DNA of 64,000 nt from Ophthalmolycus amberensis (taxonomy: Eukaryota; Chordata; Actinopteri; Perciformes; Zoarcidae), in assembly GCA_024529925.1 (NCBI GenBank), contig JAFEUB010000777.1, forward strand, positions 1-64,000. Reading direction: 5' to 3'. A program made the position numbers and the translations under genes. The notes beneath the pieces were generated by a model, which was not told where the DNA came from, did not search any database, and saw nothing but the letters and a program-made list of their open reading frames with translations. Positions within the stretch are counted from its first letter, which is position 1. Every line of letters starts with the position of its first letter. Positions 45,644 to 55,357 of this stretch are shown in pieces.

Positions 45644-45747
45644 CCTTCGATAGCTCAGTTGGTAGAGCGGAGGACTGTAGGCTGATGATTCCCAGTAGAA
45701 AATATGCAGGTATCCTTAGGTCGCTGGTTCAATTCTGGCTCGAAGGA
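45644..45747 (+). tRNA. tRNA-Tyr (GTA), copy 49
   Basis: C62T; counterpart of copy 40. Confidence 0.9.
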
Positions 45748-45997
45748 TGTACTTATTGTTGTTGTCTGTTCAGACTGGATAGATGGGCCTTATTATCAGA
45801 AATCAAGTGCAGTTCATCGGCAATAATTGAATTTGTAACTTTGCAAGAGTTTTAAACAAGCATGTACGGAGACAAAGGGAGATGGCTGTTTTTTCATGTT
45901 TGACTCTTTGCATTGTTGAGTGTTTGGAAAACAAACTTTGGCTTGGCATCAGTTTCAGCCTCGATACATACGCTGAAAAAGTTTCAGTCTATGGCTC

Positions 45998-46101
45998 CCT
46001 TCGATAGCTCAGTTGGTAGAGCGGAGGACTGTAGGCTGATGATTCCCAGTAGAAAATATGCAGGTATCCTTAGGTCGCTGGTTCAATTCCGGCTCGAAGG
46101 A
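45998..46101 (+). tRNA. tRNA-Tyr (GTA), copy 50
   Basis: Consensus; T5 run in trailer, counterpart of copy 41. Confidence 0.95.
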
Positions 46102-46351
46102 TGTGCTTATTGTTGTTGTCTGTTCAGACTGGATAGATGGGCCTTATTATCAGAAATCAAGTGCAGTTCATCGGCAATAATTGAATTTTTAACTTTGCAA
46201 GAGTTTTAAACAAGCATGTACGGAGACAAAGGGAGATGGCTGTTTTTTCATGTTTGACTCTTTGCATTGTTGAGTGTTTGGAAAACAAACTTTGGCTTGG
46301 CATCAGTTTCAGCCTCGATACATACGCTGAAAAAGTTTGAGTCTATGGCTC

Positions 46352-46455
46352 CCTTCGATAGCTCAGTTGGTAGAGCGGAGGACTGTAGGCTGATGATTCC
46401 CAGTAGAAAATATGCAGGTATCCTTAGGTCGCTGGTTCAATTCCGGCTCGAAGGA
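46352..46455 (+). tRNA. tRNA-Tyr (GTA), copy 51
   Basis: Consensus; has the AATAATTTAATTT trailer of copy 42. Confidence 0.95.
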
Positions 46456-46704
46456 TGTGCTTATTGTTGTTGTCTGTTCAGACTGGATAGATGGGCCTTA
46501 TTATCAGAAATCAAGTGCAGTTCATCGGCAATAATTTAATTTGTAACTTTGCAAGAGTTTTAAACAAGCATGTACGGAGACAAAGGGAGATGGCTGTTTT
46601 TCATGTTTGACTCTTTGCATTGTTGAGTGTTTGGAAAACAATCTTTGGCTTGGCATCAGTTTCAGCCTCGATACATACGCTGAAAAATCTTTAGTCTCTG
46701 GCTC

Positions 46705-46808
46705 CCTTCCATAGCTCAGTTGGTAGAGCGGAGAACTGTAGGCTGATGATTCCCAGGAGAACATATTCAGGTATCCTTAGGTCGCTGGTTCAATTCCGGC
46801 TCGAAAGA
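46705..46808 (+). tRNA. tRNA-Tyr variant, copy 52
   Basis: G6C, G30A, G71A; counterpart of copy 43. Confidence 0.7.
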
Positions 46809-47058
46809 TGTACTTATTGTTGTTGTCTGTTCAGACTGGATAGATGGGCCTTATTATCAGAAATCAAGTGCAGTTCATCGGCAATAATTGAATTTGTAAC
46901 TTTGCAAGAGTTTTAAACAAGCATGTACGGAGACAAAGGGAGATAGCTGTTTTTTCATTTTTGACTCTTTGCATTGTTGAGTGTTTGGAAAACAAACTTT
47001 GGCTTGGCATCAGTTTCAGCCTCGATACATACGCTGAAAAAGTTTGAGTCTATGGCTC

Positions 47059-47162
47059 CCTTCGATAGCTCAGTTGGTAGAGCAGAGGACTGTAGGCTGA
47101 TGATTCCCAGTAGAAAATATGCAGGTATCCTTAGGTCGCTGGTTCAATTCCGGCTCGAAGGA
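47059..47162 (+). tRNA. tRNA-Tyr (GTA), copy 53
   Basis: G26A, a purine change at the stem junction, likely tolerated. T5 run in trailer. Confidence 0.9.
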
Positions 47163-47412
47163 TGTGCTTATTGTTGTTGTCTGTTCAGACTGGATAGATG
47201 GGCCTTATTATCAGAAATCAAGTGCAGTTCATCGGCAATAATTGAATTTTTAACTTTGCAAGAGTTTTAAACAAGCATGTACGGAGACAAAGGGAGATGG
47301 CTGTTTTTTCATGTTTGACTCTTTGCATTGTTGAGTGTTTGGAAAACAAACTTTGGCTTGGCATCAGTTTCAGCCTCGATACATACGCTGAAAAAGTTTG
47401 AGTCTATGGCTC

Positions 47413-47516
47413 CCTTCGATAGCTCAGTTGGTAGAGCGGAGGACTGTAGGCTGATGATTCCCAGTAGAAAATATGCAGGTATCCTTAGGTCGCTGGTTCA
47501 ATTCCTGCTCGAAGGA
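47413..47516 (+). tRNA. tRNA-Tyr variant, copy 54
   Basis: G63T turns the U51-G63 wobble into U-U. Confidence 0.82.
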
Positions 47517-47765
47517 TGTGCTTATTGTTGTTGTCTGTTCAGACTGGATAGATGGGCCTTATTATCAGAAATCAAGTGCAGTTCATCGGCAATAATTTAA
47601 TTTGTAACTTTGCAAGAGTTTTAAACAAGCATGTACGGAGACAAAGGGAGATGGCTGTTTTTCATGTTTGACTCTTTGCATTGTTGAGTGTTTGGAAAAC
47701 AATCTTTGGCTTGGCATCAGTTTCAGCCTCGATACATACGCTGAAAAATCTTTAGTCTCTGGCTC

Positions 47766-47869
47766 CCTTCCATAGCTCAGTTGGTAGAGCGGAGAACTGT
47801 AGGCTGATGATTCCCAGGAGAACATATTCAGGTATCCTTAGGTCGCTGGTTCAATTCCGGCTCGAAAGA
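47766..47869 (+). tRNA. tRNA-Tyr variant, copy 55
   Basis: G6C, G30A, G71A; probably inactive. Confidence 0.7.
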
Positions 47870-48119
47870 TGTACTTATTGTTGTTGTCTGTTCAGACTGG
47901 ATAGATGGGCCTTATTATCAGAAATCAAGTGCAGTTCATCGGCAATAATTGAATTTGTAACTTTGCAAGAGTTTTAAACAAGCATGTACGGAGACAAAGG
48001 GAGATAGCTGTTTTTTCATTTTTGACTCTTTGCATTGTTGAGTGTTTGGAAAACAAACTTTGGCTTGGCATCAGTTTCAGCCTCGATACATACGCTGAAA
48101 AAGTTTGAGTCTATGACTC

Positions 48120-48223
48120 CCTTCGATAGCTCAGTTGGTAGAGCGGAGGACTGTAGGCTGATGATTCCCAGTAGAAAATATGCAGCTATCCTTAGGTCGC
48201 TGGTTCAATTCCGTCTCGAAGGA
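48120..48223 (+). tRNA. tRNA-Tyr variant, copy 56
   Basis: G64T mismatch; intron ends CAGCT instead of CAGGT. Confidence 0.78.
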
Positions 48224-48472
48224 TGTGCTTATTGTTGTTGTCTGTTCAGACTGGATAGATGGGCCTTATTATCAGAAATCAAGTGCAGTTCATCGGCAAT
48301 AATTGAATTTGTAACTTTGCAAGAGTTTTAAACAAGCATGTACGGAGACAAAGGGAGATGGCTGTTTTTCATGTTTGACTCTTTGCATTGTTGAGTGTTT
48401 GGAAAACAAACTTTGGCTTGGCATCAGTTTCAGCCTCGATACATACGCTGAAAAAGTTTGAGTATATGGCTC

Positions 48473-48576
48473 CCTTCGATAGCTCAGTTGGTAGAGCGGA
48501 GGACTGTAGGCTGATGATTCCCAGTAGAAAATATGCAGGTATCCTTAGGTCGCTGGTTCAATTCCGGCTCGAAGGA
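48473..48576 (+). tRNA. tRNA-Tyr (GTA), copy 57
   Basis: Consensus; flanks as copy 45. Confidence 0.95.
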
Positions 48577-48826
48577 TGTGCTTATTGTTGTAGTCTGTTC
48601 AGACTGGATAGATGGGCCTTATTATCAGAAATCAAGTGCAGTTCATCGGCAATAATTGAATTTGTAACTTTGCAAGAGTTTTAAACAAGCATGTACGGAG
48701 ACAAAGGGAGATAGCTGTTTTTTCATTTTTGACTCTTTGCATTGTTGAGTGTTTGGAAAACAAACTTTGGCTTGGCATCAGTTTCAGCCTCGATACATAC
48801 GCTGAAAAAGTTTGAGTCTATGACTC

Positions 48827-48930
48827 CCTTCGATAGCTCAGTTGGTAGAGCGGAGGACTGTAGGCTGATGATTCCCAGTAGAAAATATGCAGGTATCCTT
48901 AGGTCGCTGGTTCAATTCCGGCTCGAAGGA
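48827..48930 (+). tRNA. tRNA-Tyr (GTA), copy 58
   Basis: Consensus; TATGACTCC flank. Confidence 0.95.
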
Positions 48931-49180
48931 TGTGCTTATTGTTGTTGTCTGTTCAGACTGGATAGATGGGCCTTATTATCAGAAATCAAGTGCAGTTCAT
49001 CGGCAATAATTGAATTTGTAACTTTGCAAGAGTTTTAAACAAGCATGTACGGAGACAAAGGGAGATGGCTGTTTTTTCATGTTTGACTCTTTGCATTGTT
49101 GAGTGTTTGGAAAACAAACTTTGGCTTGGCATCAGTTTCAGCCTCGATACATACGCTGAAAAAGTTTGAGGCTATGGCTC

Positions 49181-49284
49181 CCTTCGATAGCTCAGTTGGT
49201 AGAGCGGAGGACTGTAGGCTGATGATTCCCAGTAGAAAATATGCAGGTATCCTTAGGTCGCTGGTTCAATTCTGGCTCGAAGGA
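49181..49284 (+). tRNA. tRNA-Tyr (GTA), copy 59
   Basis: C62T; flank GAGGCTATGG. Confidence 0.9.
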
Positions 49285-49533
49285 TGTGCTTATTGTTGTT
49301 GTCTGTTCAGACTGGATAGATGGGCCTTATTATCAGAAATCAAGTGCAGTTCATCGGCAATAATTGAATTTGTAACTTTGCAAGAGTTTTAAACAAGCAT
49401 GTACGGAGACAAAGGGAGATGGCTGTTTTTCATGTTTGACTCTTTGCATTGTTGAGTGTTTGGAAAACAATCTTTGGCTTGGCATCAGTTTCAGCCTCGA
49501 TACATACGCTGAAAAATCTTTAGTCTCTGGCTC

Positions 49534-49637
49534 CCTTCGATAGCTCAGTTGGTAGAGCGGAGAACTGTAGGCTGATGATTCCCAGGAGAACATATTCAGG
49601 TATCCTTAGGTCGCTGGTTCAATTCCGGCTCGAAGGA
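49534..49637 (+). tRNA. tRNA-Tyr variant, copy 60
   Basis: G30A only, AGGAGAACATATTC intron; private GGGCATTATT trailer. Confidence 0.78.
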
Positions 49638-49887
49638 TGTGCTTATTGTTGTTGTCTGTTCAGACTGGATAGATGGGCATTATTATCAGAAATCAAGTGC
49701 AGTTCATCGGCAATAATTGAATTTTTAACTTTGCAAGAGTTTTAAACAAGCATGTACGGAGACAAAGGGAGATGGCTGTTTTTTCATGTTTGACTCTTTG
49801 CATTGTTGAGTGTTTGGAAAACAAACTTTGGCTTGGCATCAGTTTCAGCCTCGATACATACGCTGAAAAAGTTAGAGTCTATGGCTC

Positions 49888-49991
49888 CCTTCGATAGCTC
49901 AGTTGGTAGAGCGGAGGACTGTAGGCTGATGATTCCCAGTAGAAAATATGCAGGTATCCTTAGGTCGCTGGTTCAATTCCGGCTCGAAGGA
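49888..49991 (+). tRNA. tRNA-Tyr (GTA), copy 61
   Basis: Consensus; flank GTTAGAGTC. Confidence 0.95.
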
Positions 49992-50240
49992 TGTGCTTAT
50001 TGTTGTTGTCTGTTCAGACTGGATAGATGGGCCTTATTATCAGAAATCAAGTGCAGTTCATCGGCAATAATTGAATTTGTAACTTTGCAAGAGTTTTAAA
50101 CAAGCATGTACGGAGACAAAGGGAGATGGCTGTTTTTCATGTTTGACTCTTTGCATTGTTGAGTGTTTGGAAAACAAACTTTGGCTTGGCATCAGTTTCA
50201 GCCTCGATACATACGCTGAAAAAGTTAGAGTCTATGGCTC

Positions 50241-50344
50241 CCTTCGATAGCTCAGTTGGTAGAGCGGAGGACTGTAGGCTGATGATTCCCAGTAGAAAAT
50301 ATGCAGGTATCCTTAGGTCGCTGGTTCAATTCTGGCTCGAAGGA
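50241..50344 (+). tRNA. tRNA-Tyr (GTA), copy 62
   Basis: C62T (wobble). Confidence 0.9.
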
Positions 50345-50593
50345 TGTGCTTATTGTTGTTGTCTGTTCAGACTGGATAGATGGGCCTTATTATCAGAAAT
50401 CAAGTGCAGTTCATCGGCAATAATTGAATTTGTAACTTTGCAAGAGTTTTAAACAAGCATGTACGGAGACAAAGGGAGATGGCTGTTTTTCATGTTTGAC
50501 TCTTTGCATTGTTGAGTGTTTGGAAAACAATCTTTGGCTTGGCATCAGTTTCAGCCTCGATACATACGCTGAAAAATCTTTAGTCTCTGGCTC

Positions 50594-50697
50594 CCTTCGA
50601 TAGCTCAGTTGGTAGAGCGGAGAACTGTAGGCTGATGATTCCCAGGAGAACATATTCAGGTATCCTTAGGTCGCTGGTTCAATTCCGGCTCGAAGGA
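50594..50697 (+). tRNA. tRNA-Tyr variant, copy 63
   Basis: G30A with the GGGCATTATT trailer of copy 60, 1060 bp earlier. Confidence 0.78.
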
Positions 50698-50947
50698 TGT
50701 GCTTATTGTTGTTGTCTGTTCAGACTGGATAGATGGGCATTATTATCAGAAATCAAGTGCAGTTCATCGGCAATAATTGAATTTTTAACTTTGCAAGAGT
50801 TTTAAACAAGCATGTACGGAGACAAAGGGAGATGGCTGTTTTTTCATGTTTGACTCTTTGCATTGTTGAGTGTTTGGAAAACAAACTTTGGCTTGGCATC
50901 AGTTTCAGCCTCGATACATACGCTGAAAAAGTTAGAGTCTATGGCTC

Positions 50948-51051
50948 CCTTCGATAGCTCAGTTGGTAGAGCGGAGGACTGTAGGCTGATGATTCCCAGT
51001 AGAAAATATGCAGGTATCCTTAGGTCGCTGGTTCAATTCCGGCTCGAAGGA
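50948..51051 (+). tRNA. tRNA-Tyr (GTA), copy 64
   Basis: Consensus; counterpart of copy 61. Confidence 0.95.
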
Positions 51052-51300
51052 TGTGCTTATTGTTGTTGTCTGTTCAGACTGGATAGATGGGCCTTATTAT
51101 CAGAAATCAAGTGCAGTTCATCGGCAATAATTGAATTTGTAACTTTGCAAGAGTTTTAAACAAGCATGTACGGAGACAAAGGGAGATGGCTGTTTTTCAT
51201 GTTTGACTCTTTGCATTGTTGAGTGTTTGGAAAACAAACTTTGGCTTGGCATCAGTTTCAGCCTCGATACATACGCTGAAAAAGTTAGAGTCTATGGCTC

Positions 51301-51404
51301 CCTTCGATAGCTCAGTTGGTAGAGCGGAGGACTGTAGGCTGATGATTCCCAGTAGAAAATATGCAGGTATCCTTAGGTCGCTGGTTCAATTCCGGCTCGA
51401 AGGA
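51301..51404 (+). tRNA. tRNA-Tyr (GTA), copy 65
   Basis: Consensus; trailer GGGCGTTATTATCAGTAATC. Confidence 0.95.
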
Positions 51405-51654
51405 TGTGCTTATTGTTGTTGTCTGTTCAGACTGGATAGATGGGCGTTATTATCAGTAATCAAGTGCAGTTCATCAGCAATAATTGAATTTGTAACTTTG
51501 CAAGAGTTTTAAACAAGCATGTACGGAGACAAAGGGAGATGGCTGTTTTTTCATGTTTGACTCTTTGCATTGTTGAGTGTTTGGAAAACAAACTTTGGCT
51601 TGGCATCAGTTTCAGCCTCGATACATACGCTGAAAAAGTTTGAGTCTATGGCTC

Positions 51655-51758
51655 CCTTCGATAGCTCAGTTGGTAGAGCGGAGGACTGTAGGCTGATGAT
51701 TCCCAGTAGAAAATATGCAGGTATCCTTAGGTCGCTGGTTCAATTCCGGCTCGAAGGA
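51655..51758 (+). tRNA. tRNA-Tyr (GTA), copy 66
   Basis: Consensus; trailer GAATTTCTAAC. Confidence 0.95.
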
Positions 51759-52008
51759 TGTACTTATTGTTGTTGTCTGTTCAGACTGGATAGATGGGCC
51801 TTATTATCAGAAATCAAGTGCAGTTCATCGGCAATAATTGAATTTCTAACTTTGCAAGAGTTTTAAACAAGCATGTACGGAGACAAAGGGAGATGGCTGT
51901 TTTTTCATGTTTGACTCTTTGCATTGTTGAGTGTTTGGAAAACAAACTTTGGCTTGGCATCAGTTTCAGCCTCGATACATACGCTGAAAAAGTTTTATTT
52001 TCTGGCTC

Positions 52009-52112
52009 CCTTCGATAGCTCAGTTGGTAGAGCGGAGGACTGTAGGCTGATGATTCCCAGGAAAACATATTCAGGTATCCTTAGGTCGCTGGTTCAATTC
52101 CGGCTCGAAGGA
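52009..52112 (+). tRNA. tRNA-Tyr (GTA), copy 67
   Basis: Consensus exons; intron AGGAAAACATATTC. Confidence 0.93.
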
Positions 52113-52360
52113 TGTACTTATTGTTGTTGTCTGTTCAGACTGGATAGATGGGCCTTATTATCAGAAATCAAGTGCAGTTCATCGGCAATAATTGAATTTG
52201 TAACTTTGCAAGAGTTTTAAACAAGCATGTACGGAGACAAAGGGAGATAGCTGTTTTTTCATTTTTGACTCTTTGCATTGTTGAGTGTTTGGAAAACAAA
52301 CTTTGGCTTGGCATCAGTTTCAGCCTCGATACATACGCTGAAAAAGATAGTCTATGGCTC

Positions 52361-52464
52361 CCTTCGATAGCTCAGTTGGTAGAGCGGAGGACTGTAGGCT
52401 GATGATTCCCAATAGAAAATATGCAGGTATCCTTAGGTCGCTGGTTCAATTCCGGCTCGAAGGA
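52361..52464 (+). tRNA. tRNA-Tyr (GTA), copy 68
   Basis: Consensus exons; intron CAATAG; T5 run in trailer. Confidence 0.94.
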
Positions 52465-52725
52465 TGTGCTTATTGTTGTTGTCTGTTCAGACTGGATAGA
52501 TGGGCCTTATTATCAGAAATCAAGTGCAGTTCATCGGCAATAATTGAATTTTTAACTTTGCAAGAGTTTTAAACAAGCATGTACGGAGACAAAGGGAGAT
52601 GGCTGTTTTTTCATGTTTGACTCTTTGCATTGTTGAGTGTTTGTAAAACAAACTTTGGCTTGGCATCAGTTTCAGCCTCGATACATACGCTGAAAAAGTT
52701 AGAGTCTATGGCTCCCTTCGATAGC

Positions 52726-53351
52726 TGTAAATAAAATATATTCTTTCACTGTTAAATAATATGCTATACTTGTAAAGCTTATATTGCAGAGTTGTGAGGT
52801 CACTGTAAGTAGGTCAAAAACACCGAACAGGGCATTCCGTCGCCTGCTCGCACGATAGAAACAGATACAGTGGCCCTGAAAGTAACGCTTGCTTAAACCA
52901 CCAGATTAGGGCAGGAACTGCCATCTTAGAGTTAGGAAAAGCGCTCTCTTATCTATTCACACAGAGACTTCGAAATAGCTTAGAACTGCACCCTGTTTGA
53001 CACCGTAAAGTGTTAACAACATTTCACACATACTGATATTCCAGAGAAGGCGGGATCCGGATATGAGCCAGTGTGGATGACGTTATCCAGTGCTCCAACC
53101 GGCTGTCTGCCAGCTAAAAACAGACCCGCCTCCATCTTTGCTTTGACCAATAGGCTTCCATTCGAAGAACCTATCACACGCATGCGCATCTCTGTATAAG
53201 CGCCGTTAGGTTTCACTTTTGACACACCTTGTTAGAGTCCGGACTCGTTCAACTGCTGGACATAATACTTCTGTCACAAATAAATGTTTAATTGCTTGAA
53301 TTGAGCTAAACGCCTCGATCTCAGTCTGTTACGAAAATTCTATTCACAACA
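52726..53351 (+). repeat. 5' LTR, 626 bp
   Basis: Starts TGTAAATAAAATAT and ends ATTCACAACA. Promoter-like elements are a CCAAT box at 53147-53151 and TATAAG at 53195-53200, with AATAAA at 53279-53284. The U3-R border would be about 25-30 bases after the TATA-like box. Confidence 0.95.
53147..53200 (+). promoter_or_regulatory. LTR core promoter elements
   Basis: CCAAT (GACCAATAGG) is followed 44 bases later by a TATA-like TGTATAAGC. This is typical of retroviral U3. The same pair recurs in the 3' LTR, offset by 6758. Confidence 0.6.
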
Positions 53352-53369
53352 TGGTAGCAGAGTTCGGTG
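53352..53369 (+). other. Primer-binding site
   Basis: TGGTAGCAGAG directly abuts the LTR. Those 11 bases complement the 3' end of initiator tRNA-Met (CTCTGCTACCA); the next bases (TTCGGTG) do not follow it, so the primer tRNA is tentative. Confidence 0.55.
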
Positions 53370-54833
53370 TTTTAACGATCCAAGAGGAATTTTCATCGAG
53401 TAACGGACTTTTCTTCTGTCAACAGAAAAAAAAAACAAAAAAAAAAACAGGCGTTTTCCCGAGAGGCTGGGAGACCGGTTGCGGACCGGAGCCATTCTGT
53501 TCACACCTCGGGAAACTGGTCAGAGCGCTCTGAACTAATAAGGTAGGCAGAGCCTATTTAACTGAAATCTGCAGATTGTCTTTAGTAACTAAATTATTGA
53601 CCGGAAGTACTGAGTTGTGACTATGAATTGCATTGACTAAATTGCTAAAGATAAAGATACGTAGCATTGTGACAGGAGCATTGTGACCGCAGTGTGGGTG
53701 TCTTTTTCTTTTTCTTTTCTTTTTAGCATAGAATGTACATGTGTGTCTGGATCTGACAGAAACTGAAGGTTGTGAAGTTGCATAGGCTGACAATGGGTTC
53801 ACCGCGTAAGTTTTGAGGACTGTTCAGAAGTCACACAGCCGTGGCAAAAGCTTCGGTTCACTGACCAATGACGGTCTGAAAAGACCGAATAACGGGCCAT
53901 ATTGTTGATTCATGTGACGTAGCAAGCTGATGTTTGGATCAAGTATATAGAAACTGTTGTTGCAATACGCTGATGTGAAAAGAGTGTGTGTCAATTGTAG
54001 CACAAGATATCGCCACTTTCTTCGGAATCCTGTTCGCACAAGGCGTACACTGTAAACAATAAGGTCAATAGATCTTTCCTGACGAGGTCTGTGTGCGATT
54101 ATTTGTGGAATCACGGCAGTGCGTGGTCGATTGAGTGCTGTGTAATGTCTAAGGGAGACACAGGTCCAAATTCAGAGAGTGCACAATATATCGCTATTTC
54201 CTTAAGGGACCGAGTACCTGCGAAGGCATACACTGGAAAACGCAGATCGGCAGAGATCTCTTCCAGACGTGGTTTGTGTATGAATAATTCGTAGAACTCG
54301 GCAGTGTATGGTTGATTGCGTGCAACATAATGTCTCAGGGAGACATAGACTCAAATTGTAATTGTAAAACTGCGGCAGTGTATGGTTTCAATTTGGTATG
54401 ATTGATGAGTGATTATGTGCAGCGTACATACATGTGTTAGAGACAGCTGAGAATTGGAGTTGGAGGGGTTTCAAAGGTACGTGTGCTGCTCAGAGATTGA
54501 CGGTTCGTGCAGCAGAGTCCATGCATGAGACATACGCTTTGCATCCATCACAGTACCACAAAACAATAGAGATTAGAATAAAGACAGCTTAGGACAAAAT
54601 AGAGCGGTTCAGATTTGCGCTAATATATGTGTCAGTTTTATTTACAGGGTCAGAGAAATTACAGATTTATTAGGAGTTGTGTAGGCTAAGGGCTCGCAGA
54701 ATTTGTTAAAGCGAATACAGAGCAGGCAGAGACTGAATTAGGGAGTATAGCATAGAGTAGAAATTAGATAAGAACCAGGTTAGGGAGTGTGAGCCAGGAC
54801 AGTTCGAGCCTCGTTCAAGGTTGCAAGAAAAAT
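53370..54833 (+). other. Retroviral leader, noncoding
   Basis: No long frame. Related blocks near 54000-54130 and 54180-54310 share words (AGATCTTT/AGATCTCTTCC, GTGTGCGATTATTTGTGGAA/GTGTATGAATAATTCGTAGA), indicating an internal duplication. Packaging signals would be expected here but cannot be located by eye. Confidence 0.45.
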
Positions 54834-55150
54834 TTGACAGGAGCTTTGGCTCCCTCTGGTGGCAGTTCAGGTACTGCAAGAAAAATTTGACAGGAGCTTT
54901 GGCTCCCTCTGTTGGCAGTTCAGGTACTGCAAGAAGAAATTTGACAGGAGCTTTGGCTGCCTCTGGTGGCACTTCAGGAACTGCAAGAAGAACATTTGAC
55001 AGGAGCTTTGGCTCCCTCTGTTGGCACTTCAGGAACTGCAAGAAGAACATTTGACAGGAGCTTTGGCTCCCTCTGTTGGCACTTCCGGAACTGCAAGAAG
55101 AACATTTGACAGGAGCGTTGGCTCCAACTGGTGGACATTCGAGAGTACTG
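54834..55150 (+). repeat. Six 53-55 bp repeats resembling the gag start
   Basis: TTGACAGGAGC recurs at 54834, 54887, 54941, 54996, 55051 and 55106. Each unit continues TTGGCTCCCTCTGGTGGC, then a TTCAGG(T/A)ACTGCAAGAA-like tail. The gag start at 55358 has the same layout (ATGGCTGGAGCTGTGGCTCC then ATCTGGAGGCTATTCAGGA), so the repeats look like diverged copies of the gag initiation region with TTG in place of ATG. Confidence 0.85.
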
Positions 55151-55357
55151 CATCTGAAATTTGGAAAAGTCTGGAATTTGAAATTTCAAAACAAAAGAAA
55201 TTTGAAATTTGAAATTTGAATTGAAAAAAAAAAAAAATAACACAATTTGAAATTTGAAAAACTTTGAAAATTCAAAAAAAAAAAAAAAAAAATAATCATT
55301 TGAATTGAATTGAAGAAAAAATTGAAAAAAAACAAAAAAAAAAAAACACAAGAAGAT
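55151..55357 (+). repeat. A-rich low-complexity spacer before gag
   Basis: Runs of 8-18 A with AATTTGAAATTTGAA repeats and no ATG before 55358. A largely unstructured A-rich leader just before the start codon. Confidence 0.8.

Larger units (their letters stand above)
28331..52725 (+). repeat. tRNA-Tyr tandem array, left block
   Basis: About 69 head-to-tail units of 353-354 bp, each with one tRNA-Tyr gene (104 bp including intron) and a 250-bp spacer. The consensus gene has seven-pair acceptor, four-pair D, five-pair anticodon and five-pair T stems, A box TAGCTCAGTTGG, B box GGTTCAATTCC, anticodon GTA, and a 31-nt intron after G37. The left edge (28331-28643) is a degenerate unit keeping only the 3' end of a gene (TGAAGGATGTACTTATTG) and parts of the spacer. 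Length changes are rare: 4 bp lost near 30527, 14 bp gained at 37847. The block ends at the retrovirus. Confidence 0.97.

Noticed and set aside
55310..55357. Upstream extension of gag
   Set aside because: The extra codons are a lysine-rich reading of poly-A starting from TTG; the first ATG is 55358.
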